Source: Cyanobacteria bacterium SZAS LIN-3
Lineage (GTDB): Bacteria; Cyanobacteriota; Vampirovibrionia; Obscuribacterales; Obscuribacteraceae
Direction of reading: 5' to 3'
NCBI GenBank assembly: GCA_018266215.1
Contig: JAFEAV010000022.1
Coordinates: 16,312 to 80,311 of the forward strand
Length of the DNA stretch: 64,000 nucleotides
Shown piece after piece: positions 1-8,306 of this stretch. The notes under the pieces were generated by a model, which was not told the origin of the DNA, did no database searches, and saw only the letters and a list, made by a program, of their open reading frames with translations. The position numbers and the translations under genes were made by a program. Each line of letters starts with the position of its first letter. The first letter of the stretch is position 1.

Positions 1-917
1 CTGCCCTGGGTGATCAGAGCCCCGGCATCGACATTACGCGACGTAATCACCCCATCGCAGGGCGCGACAACCTTCTGAAAGCCTGCTTGCGCCTCGAGTT
101 TCCGCACATTGGCTTCTTCCGATTCCACCGCTGCTCTGGCCACGCCGACTTTTTCGGCATAGGCCAGCACCTGCTGTTGAGCCGCTTCCACTGCGGCGTT
201 TGCTGCAGTCACCGTGGCATTGTCCGTATCCTGGTCGCGCACCTTCGAGTCGCGACTCTCATAGCTTATCGCCCCTTCCTGTGCCAGTTCCGAATAGCGA
301 CCAACCTCAGCGCGCGAAAAGCGCAGAGAGGCGATAGCCTTTTTGACATTAGCCTCGGCGGTCTTCAAATTGGACTTGCCCTGCATCAGGTCAGCCTGGG
401 CGCTTTTCAGAGCGGATCGCGCCTGCCGCAGGTCGGCCCGGGCCTGTTCCAGCTCCTGCACCACTTCCGGACTCTCGATGATAGCCAGTGTCTGTCCGGT
501 TTTCACCCGATCGCCGATATCGACCAGACGTTCTTTGAGATAACCGCTTGTGCGGGCATAAACAGGTATGTCCTGCACCGGCTCAATATTGGCCGGCAAA
601 ATCAAGTCTTCCTCGGTCGGTCCGCGCCTGGCTTTTTCCACCCGCACCAGGGGCACCTCATGAATCACCCCTTCTCTCAGAGCCTCCAGCTCCTGGCCCC
701 GCGAAAGCCGGGGCAAAATACCGCAAGCGAGAAGCGCTACCAGACCCACGACCAGCACGGCGGCAACAGGCCAGAGCGCCCGCGGTGCGCCTTCCCTGGC
801 GACAATATCCCGCGACTGATTGGCGTCGACCTTATCGACACCGACATCAGCATTGCTTGTAGTCTCACCCTGGCTTTTTATATCCATATCGCGCTGGCTG
901 TCCGTTTCTAACTTCAC
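1..917 (-). CDS. RND efflux periplasmic adaptor (HlyD/AcrA-type membrane fusion protein), 3' end outside window
   Basis: Translating the minus strand from a GTG at 917 gives an open frame to the window edge, about 305 residues. An AGGAGG Shine-Dalgarno lies 8-9 nt upstream and fixes this start. It reads as a cytosolic tail, one membrane segment (about residues 48-68), a barrel-sandwich half (PVYARTSGYLKERLVDIGD followed by VKTGQTLA), a long alpha-helical hairpin with QELEQARADLRQA, and the second lipoyl half near VVAPCDGVITSRNVDAG. That order is characteristic of RND/ABC membrane fusion proteins, which bridge the inner-membrane pump and an outer-membrane channel. It follows the permease gene by 41 bp on the same strand, so the two are almost certainly co-transcribed. 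The barrel C-terminus is not in the window, and no outer-membrane channel gene is visible. Confidence 0.93.
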   Translation of the reverse strand, partial: MKLETDSQRDMDIKSQGETTSNADVGVDKVDANQSRDIVAREGAPRALWPVAAVLVVGLVALLACGILPRLSRGQELEALREGVIHEVPLVRVEKARRGPTEEDLILPANIEPVQDIPVYARTSGYLKERLVDIGDRVKTGQTLAIIESPEVVQELEQARADLRQARSALKSAQADLMQGKSNLKTAEANVKKAIASLRFSRAEVGRYSELAQEGAISYESRDSKVRDQDTDNATVTAANAAVEAAQQQVLAYAEKVGVARAAVESEEANVRKLEAQAGFQKVVAPCDGVITSRNVDAGALITQG

Positions 918-958
918 CGGTGGCCCTCCTGGGCATGATAGCAATTAACTAGTGCCTG

Positions 959-3900
959 CTAAAGTCCTTCATGATGTACACGTTTGAAGCGCGCTCTGAT
1001 CAGAGCAAAAATTACCGGTACAAAAAAGAGCGTGCCGGCCGTCGCCGCCAGCAAACCACCGATAACAGCGCGGCCCAGAGGCGCGTTTTGCGAGCCGCCT
1101 TCACCCAGGCCCAGAGCCATTGGCAGAGTACCGATGATCATGGCTGCGGCCGTCATCACCACCGGCCGGAAACGCGTTGCACCGGCGCTGAGAGCAGCAT
1201 GGCCGGCGTCTTTGCCCTCATCCAGCTGTTCGTTGGCAAAGGTGATCATCAAAATGCTGTTGGCCGAAGCCACACCAATACTCATCATCGCCCCCATCAG
1301 AGCCGGCACGCTAAAAGCCGTGGAAGTGGCAAACAGACTCCAGACAATACCGGCAAAAGCACCTGGTATGGCCATGAGAATAATCATGGGATCGACCCAG
1401 GAATGGAAGTTAACCACCAGCAGCAGATAGACCAGCACCAGGGCGAAGGCGATACCGGCAATCAGGCCGAAAAATGCGCTGTTCATAGCATCCGCCTGAC
1501 CACGCACAATAAACTCGCTGCCCTTGGGCAGTTGCGGTTTGAGCTTCTCGAGTATGGCGCGGATGTCCTGGGTGACACCACCCAGATCGCGGTCCTGGGT
1601 ATTGACGTAGACATCATAAACAGGCTGAATGCGGTAATGACTGACGATGGAAGAAGTGACACCGCGACTCATCTGCGCCACATTGAAGAGCAGTTGATTT
1701 TGATTGTACTGACCGGCACGGGTATTTTTGTCGGCGCTGACATTCACGGCAGCGGCTCCGCCGCCGGCGGTCGAGCCGCCCGGGGCCGGCAGCTGGGTCG
1801 ACATGACGTCCTCGATGGACGAAATCTTGGCGGTGGGAGTCTGCACGGCCAGGTTGTAGTTAACACCGTTTTTGGGATTAACCCAGAAGTTGGGGGCCAC
1901 CTGGAAGCTGGAGCTCAGGTTGATTAGCAGAGAATTGGCCACATCGCGCTCGGTCAAACCAAATTGCATGGCCTTGGAGCGGTCCACATCCAGTTTTATT
2001 TGCGGCCCATTCATCATCTGATGCAAAGTCACATCCACAGCCCCTCTCACCGTCGCCACCTGATCGCGCACTTTTTGCGCCAGGGCAAAATTCTCGGCTT
2101 TTTTCTTACCCGTCACCTGTATATCAATCGGCGCAGGCAGGCCGGCATTGAGGATCTGACTGACAATATCGGCCGGCTGGAAGAAATAACTGACTTCAGG
2201 GAAGCGCTGGGAGAGCATCTTACGAATGCGCTTGGCGTACTCAAAGGTATTGCCCTTGCGGTCCTCGGACAGCGATATCAAAATCTCACCGTCAAAATTG
2301 CTCATCGTGATGTTGTCGCCGTAAGCAAGACTGATACCACTGGTGGGCAGGCCGATATTGTCGATAATGGCCTTCAAATCTTCTCTGGGGATAATTTCAC
2401 GAATAGCCGCTTCCACCCGCAAAAACTCACGCTCGGTTTCTTCAATGCGCTGACCGGTGCGACAGACCAGATGTATGCGCAGCTGGCCACCGTCCACCTG
2501 TGGGAAAAAGTCCTGCCCGAGAAACGGCAAAAGACAGTAAGAAGCCAGATAGAAGCCGCAGAATCCAACAACGGTGGCGCCCTTGTGACGCAAACAAAAG
2601 GCGAGGAGATCGGTATAGTTTGTCCGAACCCATTCAAAGACACTCTCAACGGCACCGTGGATATGGCCCAGCAGTGATTTGCCCTTCCCATGATCGGCGG
2701 ACTTGCCTTCAGCGTCGTCGGCATGCTCACTTTCAGCAGCGAGCAAATTGCGCGCCATGAGCGGCACAATCGTACGAGAAAGAAGGTAGCTGGCCATCAT
2801 GGCAAAAACCACCGACATGCCCAGGGGCACGAAGAGCGAGCGGGCCGGCTCGCTCAAGAGAATGACCGGCACAAAAACAATGCAGATTGACAGGGTCGAG
2901 ACAAAGGTAGGGGTGGCTATCTGAGCGGCACCATCAACGATGGCCTTGACGATTGGCTTGCCCAGACTCATATTGCGGTGTATGTTTTCCACCTCCACCG
3001 TGGCGTCGTCAACGAGCATACCCACAGCCAGAGCCAGGCCGCCCAGGGTCATGGTATTGATTGTCTGGCCGCAGAGATTGAGTCCGATGAGCGAGCACAA
3101 GATAGACAGAGGGATGGAAATGACGACAATAATGGTGCTGCGCCAGCTGCCCAGCAGAAGCAAAATCAAAATAGCCGTGAGACAGGAAGCGGTCACCGCC
3201 TCATTGATCACGCCCTGAATCGCCGCTTTGACGAAGAGCGACTGATCGCAGAGCGGCTCCACGTGCAATGCTTCGGGCAGACCGGCCATAACTTTGGGCA
3301 ATTTTTCACGGATGCCTTTGACCACAGCAATAGTGGATGCGCCGCCACTGCGCAGCACATTGAGCAGAGTCGAGCGACGACCGTCGTGATGGACGATGTT
3401 TGTCTGCACCGCATAACCGTCATGCACAAGCGCCACGTCTTTGAGATAAATGGTGGCACCGTTGACTATTTTGATTGGTATGTTATTGAAAGCCTCAATC
3501 GCCTGCGGTGAATTGTTGAGTTGCACGGCGTACTCGGTGTCGCCTATCTTGGCCGTGCCCGACGGGATGATAATGTTCTGGGCATTGAGTGCGGTCGTCA
3601 CATCGTAGGCGGAGAGCCCCTTGGCCTGCAGCAATTGCGGATCCAGGTCGACCATCACCTGCCTCTGTTTGCCACCGTAGGGCAGCGGTATCGAGGCCCC
3701 GGGCACGCCGGAAAGACCGGTACGAATGAAGTTAAGACCAAAGTCAAAGAGCTCGGACTCGGACAGTGTCTTGCTGCCCAGACCAAGCTGCAGAATTGGC
3801 ACATCGGAAGCATTGAAAGACGTAATCAGGGGCGGCGTAATACCGGGCGGAAAAACCTTGAGCATTGTCTGACAGAGGGAGCCGACCGTGCCCACGGCTT

Positions 3901-4210
3901 TGCCCACGTCCGCGCCCTGGTGCAAGTAGATTTTGATCACCGCCAGGCCCTGCAGTGAACTGGACTCGATATGCTCGATATCGCTTGTCACAGTCGTGAT
4001 GGCCCGCTCGCAGATGGTGGTCATGCGATTTTCCACTTCTTCCGCGGGCAGACCGTTGTAGGACCAGACCACGGTCACGACCGGCTGATTAATAAAAGGG
4101 AAGATGTCCGTGGCCATGCGCCCGGCGCTGACCACTCCCAGAATAGTTATGAGGAGCGCCATAGCGATAAAGCTATAGGGACGCTTGAGGGCTAACTCAA
4201 CAATCCACAT
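959..4210 (-). CDS. RND efflux permease, AcrB/HAE1-type
   Basis: This 1083-residue inner-membrane pump has the RND pattern: an N-terminal membrane segment, a large periplasmic loop, a bundle of membrane helices from about residue 335, a second periplasmic loop, and a last helix bundle. The transmembrane-4 signature GMLVDDATVEVENIHRN (about residues 393-412) carries the paired aspartates used for proton relay. AcrB proteins are usually 1020-1050 residues. The extra length here is a charged cytoplasmic insertion rich in D, E, K and H (about residues 490-530) between the two helix bundles. Such pumps export drugs, dyes or metabolites with an adaptor and an outer-membrane channel. The adaptor gene follows directly and a MarR-type gene precedes it. 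The substrate cannot be read from sequence. A GGGG stretch 7 nt before ATG 4210 serves as a ribosome site. Confidence 0.96.
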   Translation of the reverse strand: MWIVELALKRPYSFIAMALLITILGVVSAGRMATDIFPFINQPVVTVVWSYNGLPAEEVENRMTTICERAITTVTSDIEHIESSSLQGLAVIKIYLHQGADVGKAVGTVGSLCQTMLKVFPPGITPPLITSFNASDVPILQLGLGSKTLSESELFDFGLNFIRTGLSGVPGASIPLPYGGKQRQVMVDLDPQLLQAKGLSAYDVTTALNAQNIIIPSGTAKIGDTEYAVQLNNSPQAIEAFNNIPIKIVNGATIYLKDVALVHDGYAVQTNIVHHDGRRSTLLNVLRSGGASTIAVVKGIREKLPKVMAGLPEALHVEPLCDQSLFVKAAIQGVINEAVTASCLTAILILLLLGSWRSTIIVVISIPLSILCSLIGLNLCGQTINTMTLGGLALAVGMLVDDATVEVENIHRNMSLGKPIVKAIVDGAAQIATPTFVSTLSICIVFVPVILLSEPARSLFVPLGMSVVFAMMASYLLSRTIVPLMARNLLAAESEHADDAEGKSADHGKGKSLLGHIHGAVESVFEWVRTNYTDLLAFCLRHKGATVVGFCGFYLASYCLLPFLGQDFFPQVDGGQLRIHLVCRTGQRIEETEREFLRVEAAIREIIPREDLKAIIDNIGLPTSGISLAYGDNITMSNFDGEILISLSEDRKGNTFEYAKRIRKMLSQRFPEVSYFFQPADIVSQILNAGLPAPIDIQVTGKKKAENFALAQKVRDQVATVRGAVDVTLHQMMNGPQIKLDVDRSKAMQFGLTERDVANSLLINLSSSFQVAPNFWVNPKNGVNYNLAVQTPTAKISSIEDVMSTQLPAPGGSTAGGGAAAVNVSADKNTRAGQYNQNQLLFNVAQMSRGVTSSIVSHYRIQPVYDVYVNTQDRDLGGVTQDIRAILEKLKPQLPKGSEFIVRGQADAMNSAFFGLIAGIAFALVLVYLLLVVNFHSWVDPMIILMAIPGAFAGIVWSLFATSTAFSVPALMGAMMSIGVASANSILMITFANEQLDEGKDAGHAALSAGATRFRPVVMTAAAMIIGTLPMALGLGEGGSQNAPLGRAVIGGLLAATAGTLFFVPVIFALIRARFKRVHHEGL

Positions 4211-4248
4211 TCAAAAGCCCCAGAAGGTCAAAAATTGCTCTCAAATAA

Positions 4249-4287
4249 ATTATAGGTGGTACGAAATAAACCGGGCGGAAATATTTC
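4249..4287 (-). promoter_or_regulatory. Candidate promoter and MarR operator of the efflux operon
   Basis: On the minus strand a perfect TATAAT -10 hexamer lies at 4254-4249, about 40 nt before the permease ATG. About 23 bp further upstream is the perfect palindrome GAAATATTTC (4278-4287), covering where a -35 box would sit; no good -35 hexamer is seen. AT-rich palindromes overlapping -35/-10 are usual MarR-family targets, and the gene immediately upstream encodes a MarR protein. Regulation by that protein is inference. Confidence 0.45.
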
Positions 4288-4397
4288 GATAAATAAGATG
4301 AAATCTGGATTAACAGCGCTTGACAAGCCGCGCATAACAGAGCGGCGGCCAAAATTTACCCGTCGGCTCAATTTATCCGGGGAGCAAACCTTACCTT

Positions 4398-5348
4398 TTA
4401 GCCCTCAGGGTCGGGCGGAGGATCGCCGACATTAGCGATAGCGCGCTCGACCAGTTGCGAAAAATACCCCACATCGGCCGGCGTCAACCCCTGGAAGACC
4501 TCGGCCTGAATTGTCAGCGCCAGCTGCATCAAAGGTTCAAAAAGCTCATGAGCTCCAGCTTCAAGCCAGATGCGCGAACAACGCCGGTCATTTTGATCCC
4601 GGCGCTTAGAGACCAGACCGCGCCCCTCAAGCCGCGTCAGCACCGCCGTCAAATTGCCGCCCACCTGCGCCACCAGGTCGCTCACATCCGAACACGACAG
4701 CCCATCTTCATTCCAGAGACAGCGCAGGATATGCCACTGCGGCGCGGTAATTTCATAAGGCTCGGCCAGCTCGTTAAAACGCCGGGACAGCAGCATGTAG
4801 ATGAGCTTGAGGCGGTAGCCAATCGAATAAGGCGGCAGGACATGCTTCACCTCCGGCGCCACATCGCGCTTGCCGCGACAGCAGGGCGGGCGATAATCGG
4901 GCTTGAGATTAACGATGCAGGCATCAACAAAGCGGGAAAAATCGGATTTTTCCACCTCGCTGAATCCGCGAAACAACTGTTCCATCATGTCGCGTGAAAG
5001 GCCGGGTAAGACATCAAAAAGCTGATCGCCGCGCTCGGTCAGAAAGACGCGCCAGACGCGCTTGTCGTTGCGATCCCGGCGGCGCTTCACCAGCTTGCGC
5101 TCCTCCATGCGGTCGAGCACCTCGGAGACCGTGCCACCAACCTGCACCAGCATCTGCGATAGCTGCGATACAGGTTGCCCGTCTTCCTGCCAGAGACAGG
5201 AAAGCACCACCCAGTGGTTGCGGGTGATTTCATATTGCCCCAGCCGTGCCGCCATGCTCCGCGACACAAGCATGGCCAGGACGCGCAGCCTGTAGCCCAC
5301 TGCCTGCCGATGCAAAATGGGTTCGTACTCTTTTGGCAAGCTTCTCAT
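4398..5348 (-). CDS. Double-domain MarR-family transcriptional regulator
   Basis: The protein (about 316 residues from ATG 5348) contains two complete, divergent MarR-type winged-helix units in one chain. Copy one runs from GYRLRVLAMLVSRSM to the helix after FRGFSEVEKSDF. Copy two starts at GYRLKLIYMLLSRRF. Both contain the helix-turn-helix and wing pattern (QMLVQVGGTVSEVLDRMEER then RRRDRNDKR; DLVAQVGGNLTAVLTRLEGR then KRRDQNDRR). MarR proteins are normally about 140-160 residues and act as homodimers, so this chain may fold as a pseudo-dimer. A linker with the cluster PPCCRGKRD joins the halves and could sense oxidants or metal; that is speculation. A GTG at 5480 would add 44 residues unlike the family. 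Its place just upstream of the efflux operon suggests it is the local repressor. Confidence 0.88.
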   Translation of the reverse strand: MRSLPKEYEPILHRQAVGYRLRVLAMLVSRSMAARLGQYEITRNHWVVLSCLWQEDGQPVSQLSQMLVQVGGTVSEVLDRMEERKLVKRRRDRNDKRVWRVFLTERGDQLFDVLPGLSRDMMEQLFRGFSEVEKSDFSRFVDACIVNLKPDYRPPCCRGKRDVAPEVKHVLPPYSIGYRLKLIYMLLSRRFNELAEPYEITAPQWHILRCLWNEDGLSCSDVSDLVAQVGGNLTAVLTRLEGRGLVSKRRDQNDRRCSRIWLEAGAHELFEPLMQLALTIQAEVFQGLTPADVGYFSQLVERAIANVGDPPPDPEG

Positions 5349-5521
5349 TAGACGCCGGGGCAAAGTGGGTGCTGCTTTCTGGAGGATAGCATAGCAAATA
5401 TTAAAAGTGAGCCGACCCTGTCCAGAATTGCCGCCGAAGCGATAGATGCTAACACGCTCCCCCCAGGGAACGCTCTCCACTCATTTGCATCCCCGCGAAT
5501 TAGAACAAAAGGACCAGGCAC

Positions 5522-5761
5522 ATGCGCGATCAATTAGAGCAGAACGTAGCAAGCAGCTTGCAGTACGCCGTCGACAGCCTCGATGACTTCCGCAGCTCAG
5601 TCTATCAATGCGGCATACAGGCAATGGACAGAGCGCAGGAGCGCTCGCTGACGCCGATATATTTCTCCAGCGTCGCCTCCATGCCGGCATTTGACGTCAG
5701 AGGCACGCAGACCTCCTCCCAAAATTACTACAAAATCAAAGACGCATTTTCCAAAATCTAG
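5522..5761 (+). CDS. Small hypothetical protein, 79 aa
   Basis: This short frame is divergent from the MarR gene. An AAGGA ribosome site lies 8 nt before the ATG. The product begins with an amphipathic helix (LEQNVASSLQYAVDSLDDFR) and has no signal peptide or membrane segment. I do not recognise a family. Reasons to keep it are the good ribosome site, ordinary amino-acid composition and the lack of a competing gene. It could be a small helical cytosolic protein. Its 3' end is followed 76 bp later by the metalloprotease gene, so the two may share a transcript. Confidence 0.55.
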   Translation: MRDQLEQNVASSLQYAVDSLDDFRSSVYQCGIQAMDRAQERSLTPIYFSSVASMPAFDVRGTQTSSQNYYKIKDAFSKI

Positions 5762-5837
5762 ACGGTTGGCGCCAAATAGGATCTAGAATAAGACCCTGAC
5801 AGCGCACTTATCACCTTTTAGAAGAAAGAATCCGCAC

Positions 5838-6794
5838 ATGACCGCACTTGGTCAATTTCAAGAGGGCATAACCCTCTACAACAGCGCCAATGAGGCACGC
5901 GACACGCATCGCTACGAGGAAGCCCTGCAGGGCTACGAACGGGCCCTCGCGCACCTCGCCTCCGCCGCCGAGCCGCTGCGCATATGCCTGCATTACGACC
6001 TGGCCCTTTGCTATGACTTTGCCGGCGAAGTGGAAAAAGCCGGACGTGAATTTGTCCGCGTAATATCGATGTATACGGCACTCTCTCAGCAATCGCCGGC
6101 GGATCCGGCGGTGAAGAATCTGAAAGAGATCATCGACGGCTGCATCTATCAACTGGAACTGCGCGCCGAAAAGCACCCTCTGGCCGAGCACTACTTAAGC
6201 TCAGTCACGCCGCGCCGCTTCAAGGCCGCCGACATGCCGCTCAAGCTCTACATCGATGAGAGCGAATACTCGGGCTACGATCAAGAACAGACCGAGGTGA
6301 TCATCCGCGCCTTCGACCTCTGGATCAAAGGTGCGGGCCAGCCCTGCCGCGAATTGCATCTGGATAAGCCGCTCTGCTACCAGATCTGGGACGATCCCGC
6401 CGACGCCAACATACGCGTGCACCGAGCCGGCGGCAATGATGATACCGCCAGCGGTGCGACACCCGATATCAATAAATTCACCGCCGGCACGGCCAGCGCC
6501 ACTGCTGCTCGGCTGAATAAATTACTGCCGGCCACATCCGGCGGCCAGACCACCTACATCCACAACAACCGCCTGCGCCAGGCCACCATCTGGGCCTACC
6601 TGCCGAAATACTCATCGGCGCAATTGAGCGCCAGGGAAAAACGGGTCTTTCAATCCCTGATAGTGCATGAAGCAGGGCACGCCCTGGGTATAGACGGACA
6701 CTCCCCCTTCGGTACCGACCTGATGTACTGGAAATCCCAGCTAAGCGAGCCAACCATGCGCGATCTCAAAACTCTGGCCCTGATTTATCTATGA
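5838..6794 (+). CDS. Metzincin-type zinc metalloprotease with N-terminal TPR-like region
   Basis: The 318-residue protein has two parts. Residues about 8-110 form helical hairpins in the TPR style (YNSANEARDTHRYEEALQGY). The C-terminal half resembles matrixin-type proteases: residues about 277-288 read HEAGHALGIDGH, the complete HExxHxxGxxxH zinc site. A Met-turn methionine follows in TDLMYW. There is no export signal, so the enzyme is predicted cytoplasmic, which is unusual because most metzincins are secreted. No autoinhibitory propeptide cysteine motif was recognised. Its stop overlaps the next gene's ATG (ATGA), so the two are translationally coupled. The substrate is unknown. Confidence 0.8.
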   Translation: MTALGQFQEGITLYNSANEARDTHRYEEALQGYERALAHLASAAEPLRICLHYDLALCYDFAGEVEKAGREFVRVISMYTALSQQSPADPAVKNLKEIIDGCIYQLELRAEKHPLAEHYLSSVTPRRFKAADMPLKLYIDESEYSGYDQEQTEVIIRAFDLWIKGAGQPCRELHLDKPLCYQIWDDPADANIRVHRAGGNDDTASGATPDINKFTAGTASATAARLNKLLPATSGGQTTYIHNNRLRQATIWAYLPKYSSAQLSAREKRVFQSLIVHEAGHALGIDGHSPFGTDLMYWKSQLSEPTMRDLKTLALIYL

Positions 6795-7600
6795 CGGAAA
6801 ACAAACTTACCCATGTGGGTATTGTCATCCCGACGAGCTTTGAACTGGCTCCGTTTTTTGAAATCTGGCCGCAGCTGGAGACGATAAGCGAAATCCCCTG
6901 GCAAATCTATCGCACCACAATCGGCGCGCTGACCGTCGATATTATTGTTTCCTATATCGGACCGGCCAATGCCGCCGCCGCCACCGAGCGGCTCATAACC
7001 AGAGAAGAAAGCCCGCAAATAATATTGCATGGGGGCGCTGCCGGGGCCATCAACAGTGCGCTGCTCCCCGGTGACATCATCCTCGGCCGGTCCATAAAGA
7101 CAGTCTGCTCGCGAGAAATATTAGCCGTCAGACAATCGCTTTTACTCTCGGCCAGCGCCATTCGCTACCTGAAAGATGGGCGCCCCGTGCACATCGATAA
7201 TCTGCCGGGAGACGCTCATCTACTGCAATTGGCCACCACCGTCGCCCGGGACGTTTGCAAAAAATGCCCGCCCTGGGACGGCCCGGGCTGGCCAAAATCC
7301 GTAAGCAAACGCCCGTCTCAGGCCACTTGCGGCACCCTGGGCTCCCAGGACGGCTGGACCAAGAGCGTCGACGAGCTGGCTTTTCTTGCCACTACCTTTG
7401 GTGTCGACAGCGAGGATATGGAAAGCGCCTACGTCGCTCAAATCGCTGCAAAACACGACATCCCATGCCTGGCTGTGCGAGTCGTCTCCAATAATGAACA
7501 CACCGGCACTCTGGCCAAGGATGAAATACTGCCGGCCATCGGTCTGGCAGCACAACGCGCTGCCATGGTCATTTGCGGCCTGGTCGATGCCCTGACGTAG
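6791..7600 (+). CDS. Nucleoside phosphorylase-superfamily protein (MTA/SAH nucleosidase-like)
   Basis: This is a 269-residue cytosolic protein of the PNP/UDP phosphorylase fold. Supporting motifs are the opening VGIVIPTSFELAPF, the central glycine-rich turn ILHGGAAGAINSALLPGDIILG, and the C-terminal DSEDMESAYVAQIAAKHDIPCLAVRVVSNN. The last matches the family pattern in which an M-E pair contacts ribose and an S/N-D/N pair contacts the base. At the usual catalytic Asp position the sequence reads SNNE rather than SD, so purine specificity or activity may be changed. Relatives cleave methylthioadenosine, S-adenosylhomocysteine or futalosine. The four-base overlap with the metalloprotease gene points to a joint, undescribed role. 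Confidence 0.75.
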   Translation: MTENKLTHVGIVIPTSFELAPFFEIWPQLETISEIPWQIYRTTIGALTVDIIVSYIGPANAAAATERLITREESPQIILHGGAAGAINSALLPGDIILGRSIKTVCSREILAVRQSLLLSASAIRYLKDGRPVHIDNLPGDAHLLQLATTVARDVCKKCPPWDGPGWPKSVSKRPSQATCGTLGSQDGWTKSVDELAFLATTFGVDSEDMESAYVAQIAAKHDIPCLAVRVVSNNEHTGTLAKDEILPAIGLAAQRAAMVICGLVDALT

Positions 7601-7603
7601 GGA

Positions 7604-8134
7604 CTAGTTGTAATCTATTTGCACATGGCGATAGCTGTACGCCAGATCCTTGCGCATCATTTCATTGAGATCGTTGGGGTCCTTCAAATCCAGCGTCGCT
7701 CGGCGCTGCGCCATCTGGGCCTCGTAGATCTTGTCCGGAGTTACAGGACCATCGCCCAGGCCGAGGAATTTTCTGTACTTTTCCTGGGTTGGACCGTCCG
7801 CCATTTTAAATTCGACAAAAGCATCCTTGGCAATGCCATGAAACATCTTGTCCGGCTCGTCGGCCCGGGCATGATATTTCTTCTCCATGCGCGCCATTTC
7901 GCGGGCAACGAATTGCGACTCCGTCCCAAGCATCTTCTGAATCTCAGCTAGCGGCAAAAGGGGCGGCTGGTCTTGAGCATGTCCGGCCGGCTTGCCGTCG
8001 CCGGCGGCTGCCTTTTGTTTATCGGGATAGCCCTCGGCCTGCAAATTGGACAAACCGCCTGGCTTTCCGCTCGATTGCCCGGCGTCCGTGTGGTCCCTGG
8101 CGGCATCTGCTGCTGTGTGCCTGTCATTACCCAT
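7604..8134 (-). CDS. Hypothetical protein with disordered N-terminus
   Basis: The product is 176 residues. The first 55 are hydrophilic and disordered (Gly, Asp, Ala, Gln rich). The rest is charged and helical, with motifs such as EKYRKFLGLGDGPVTPDKIYEAQ. There is no signal peptide or membrane segment. A GGGGA ribosome site lies a few bases upstream of ATG 8134. The gene converges on the phosphorylase-like gene with only 3 bp between the stops. I do not recognise the family. It is kept as a real gene because of its full-length coding pattern and the absence of a plausible overlapping gene. Confidence 0.65.
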   Translation of the reverse strand: MGNDRHTAADAARDHTDAGQSSGKPGGLSNLQAEGYPDKQKAAAGDGKPAGHAQDQPPLLPLAEIQKMLGTESQFVAREMARMEKKYHARADEPDKMFHGIAKDAFVEFKMADGPTQEKYRKFLGLGDGPVTPDKIYEAQMAQRRATLDLKDPNDLNEMMRKDLAYSYRHVQIDYN

Positions 8135-8248
8135 GATAATTTCCCCAGAAAAGGTTACCCGTTAATCTGTTTGTACCCAGCCAGACACCCCCTGCAACGT
8201 TGAGATAAGCCCGGAGTTCTACGATAAACCATAGCAGGAGACAACGAC

Positions 8249-8289
8249 AAAAAATGCCCGGAAACCTTGTGGTCTCCGGGGCATTTTTT
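8249..8289 (-). terminator. Rho-independent terminator (works on either strand)
   Basis: AAAAAATGCCCGG...CCGGGGCATTTTTT forms a GC-rich stem with A and T runs on both sides and a short TTGT loop. It sits just past the stop of the 8307-9194 gene and upstream of the 7604-8134 gene, so it most likely ends the former transcript. Confidence 0.85.
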
Positions 8290-8306
8290 GGCAAAACCAG
8301 TCTCAG

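Noticed and set aside
87..911. 274-codon plus-strand frame at the window start
   Set aside because: It is the antisense shadow of the RND adaptor gene, whose minus-strand translation has all family motifs and a Shine-Dalgarno.
971..1927. 318-codon plus-strand frame inside the RND permease
   Set aside because: Antisense shadow; low-complexity His/Gln/Arg composition and no ribosome site.
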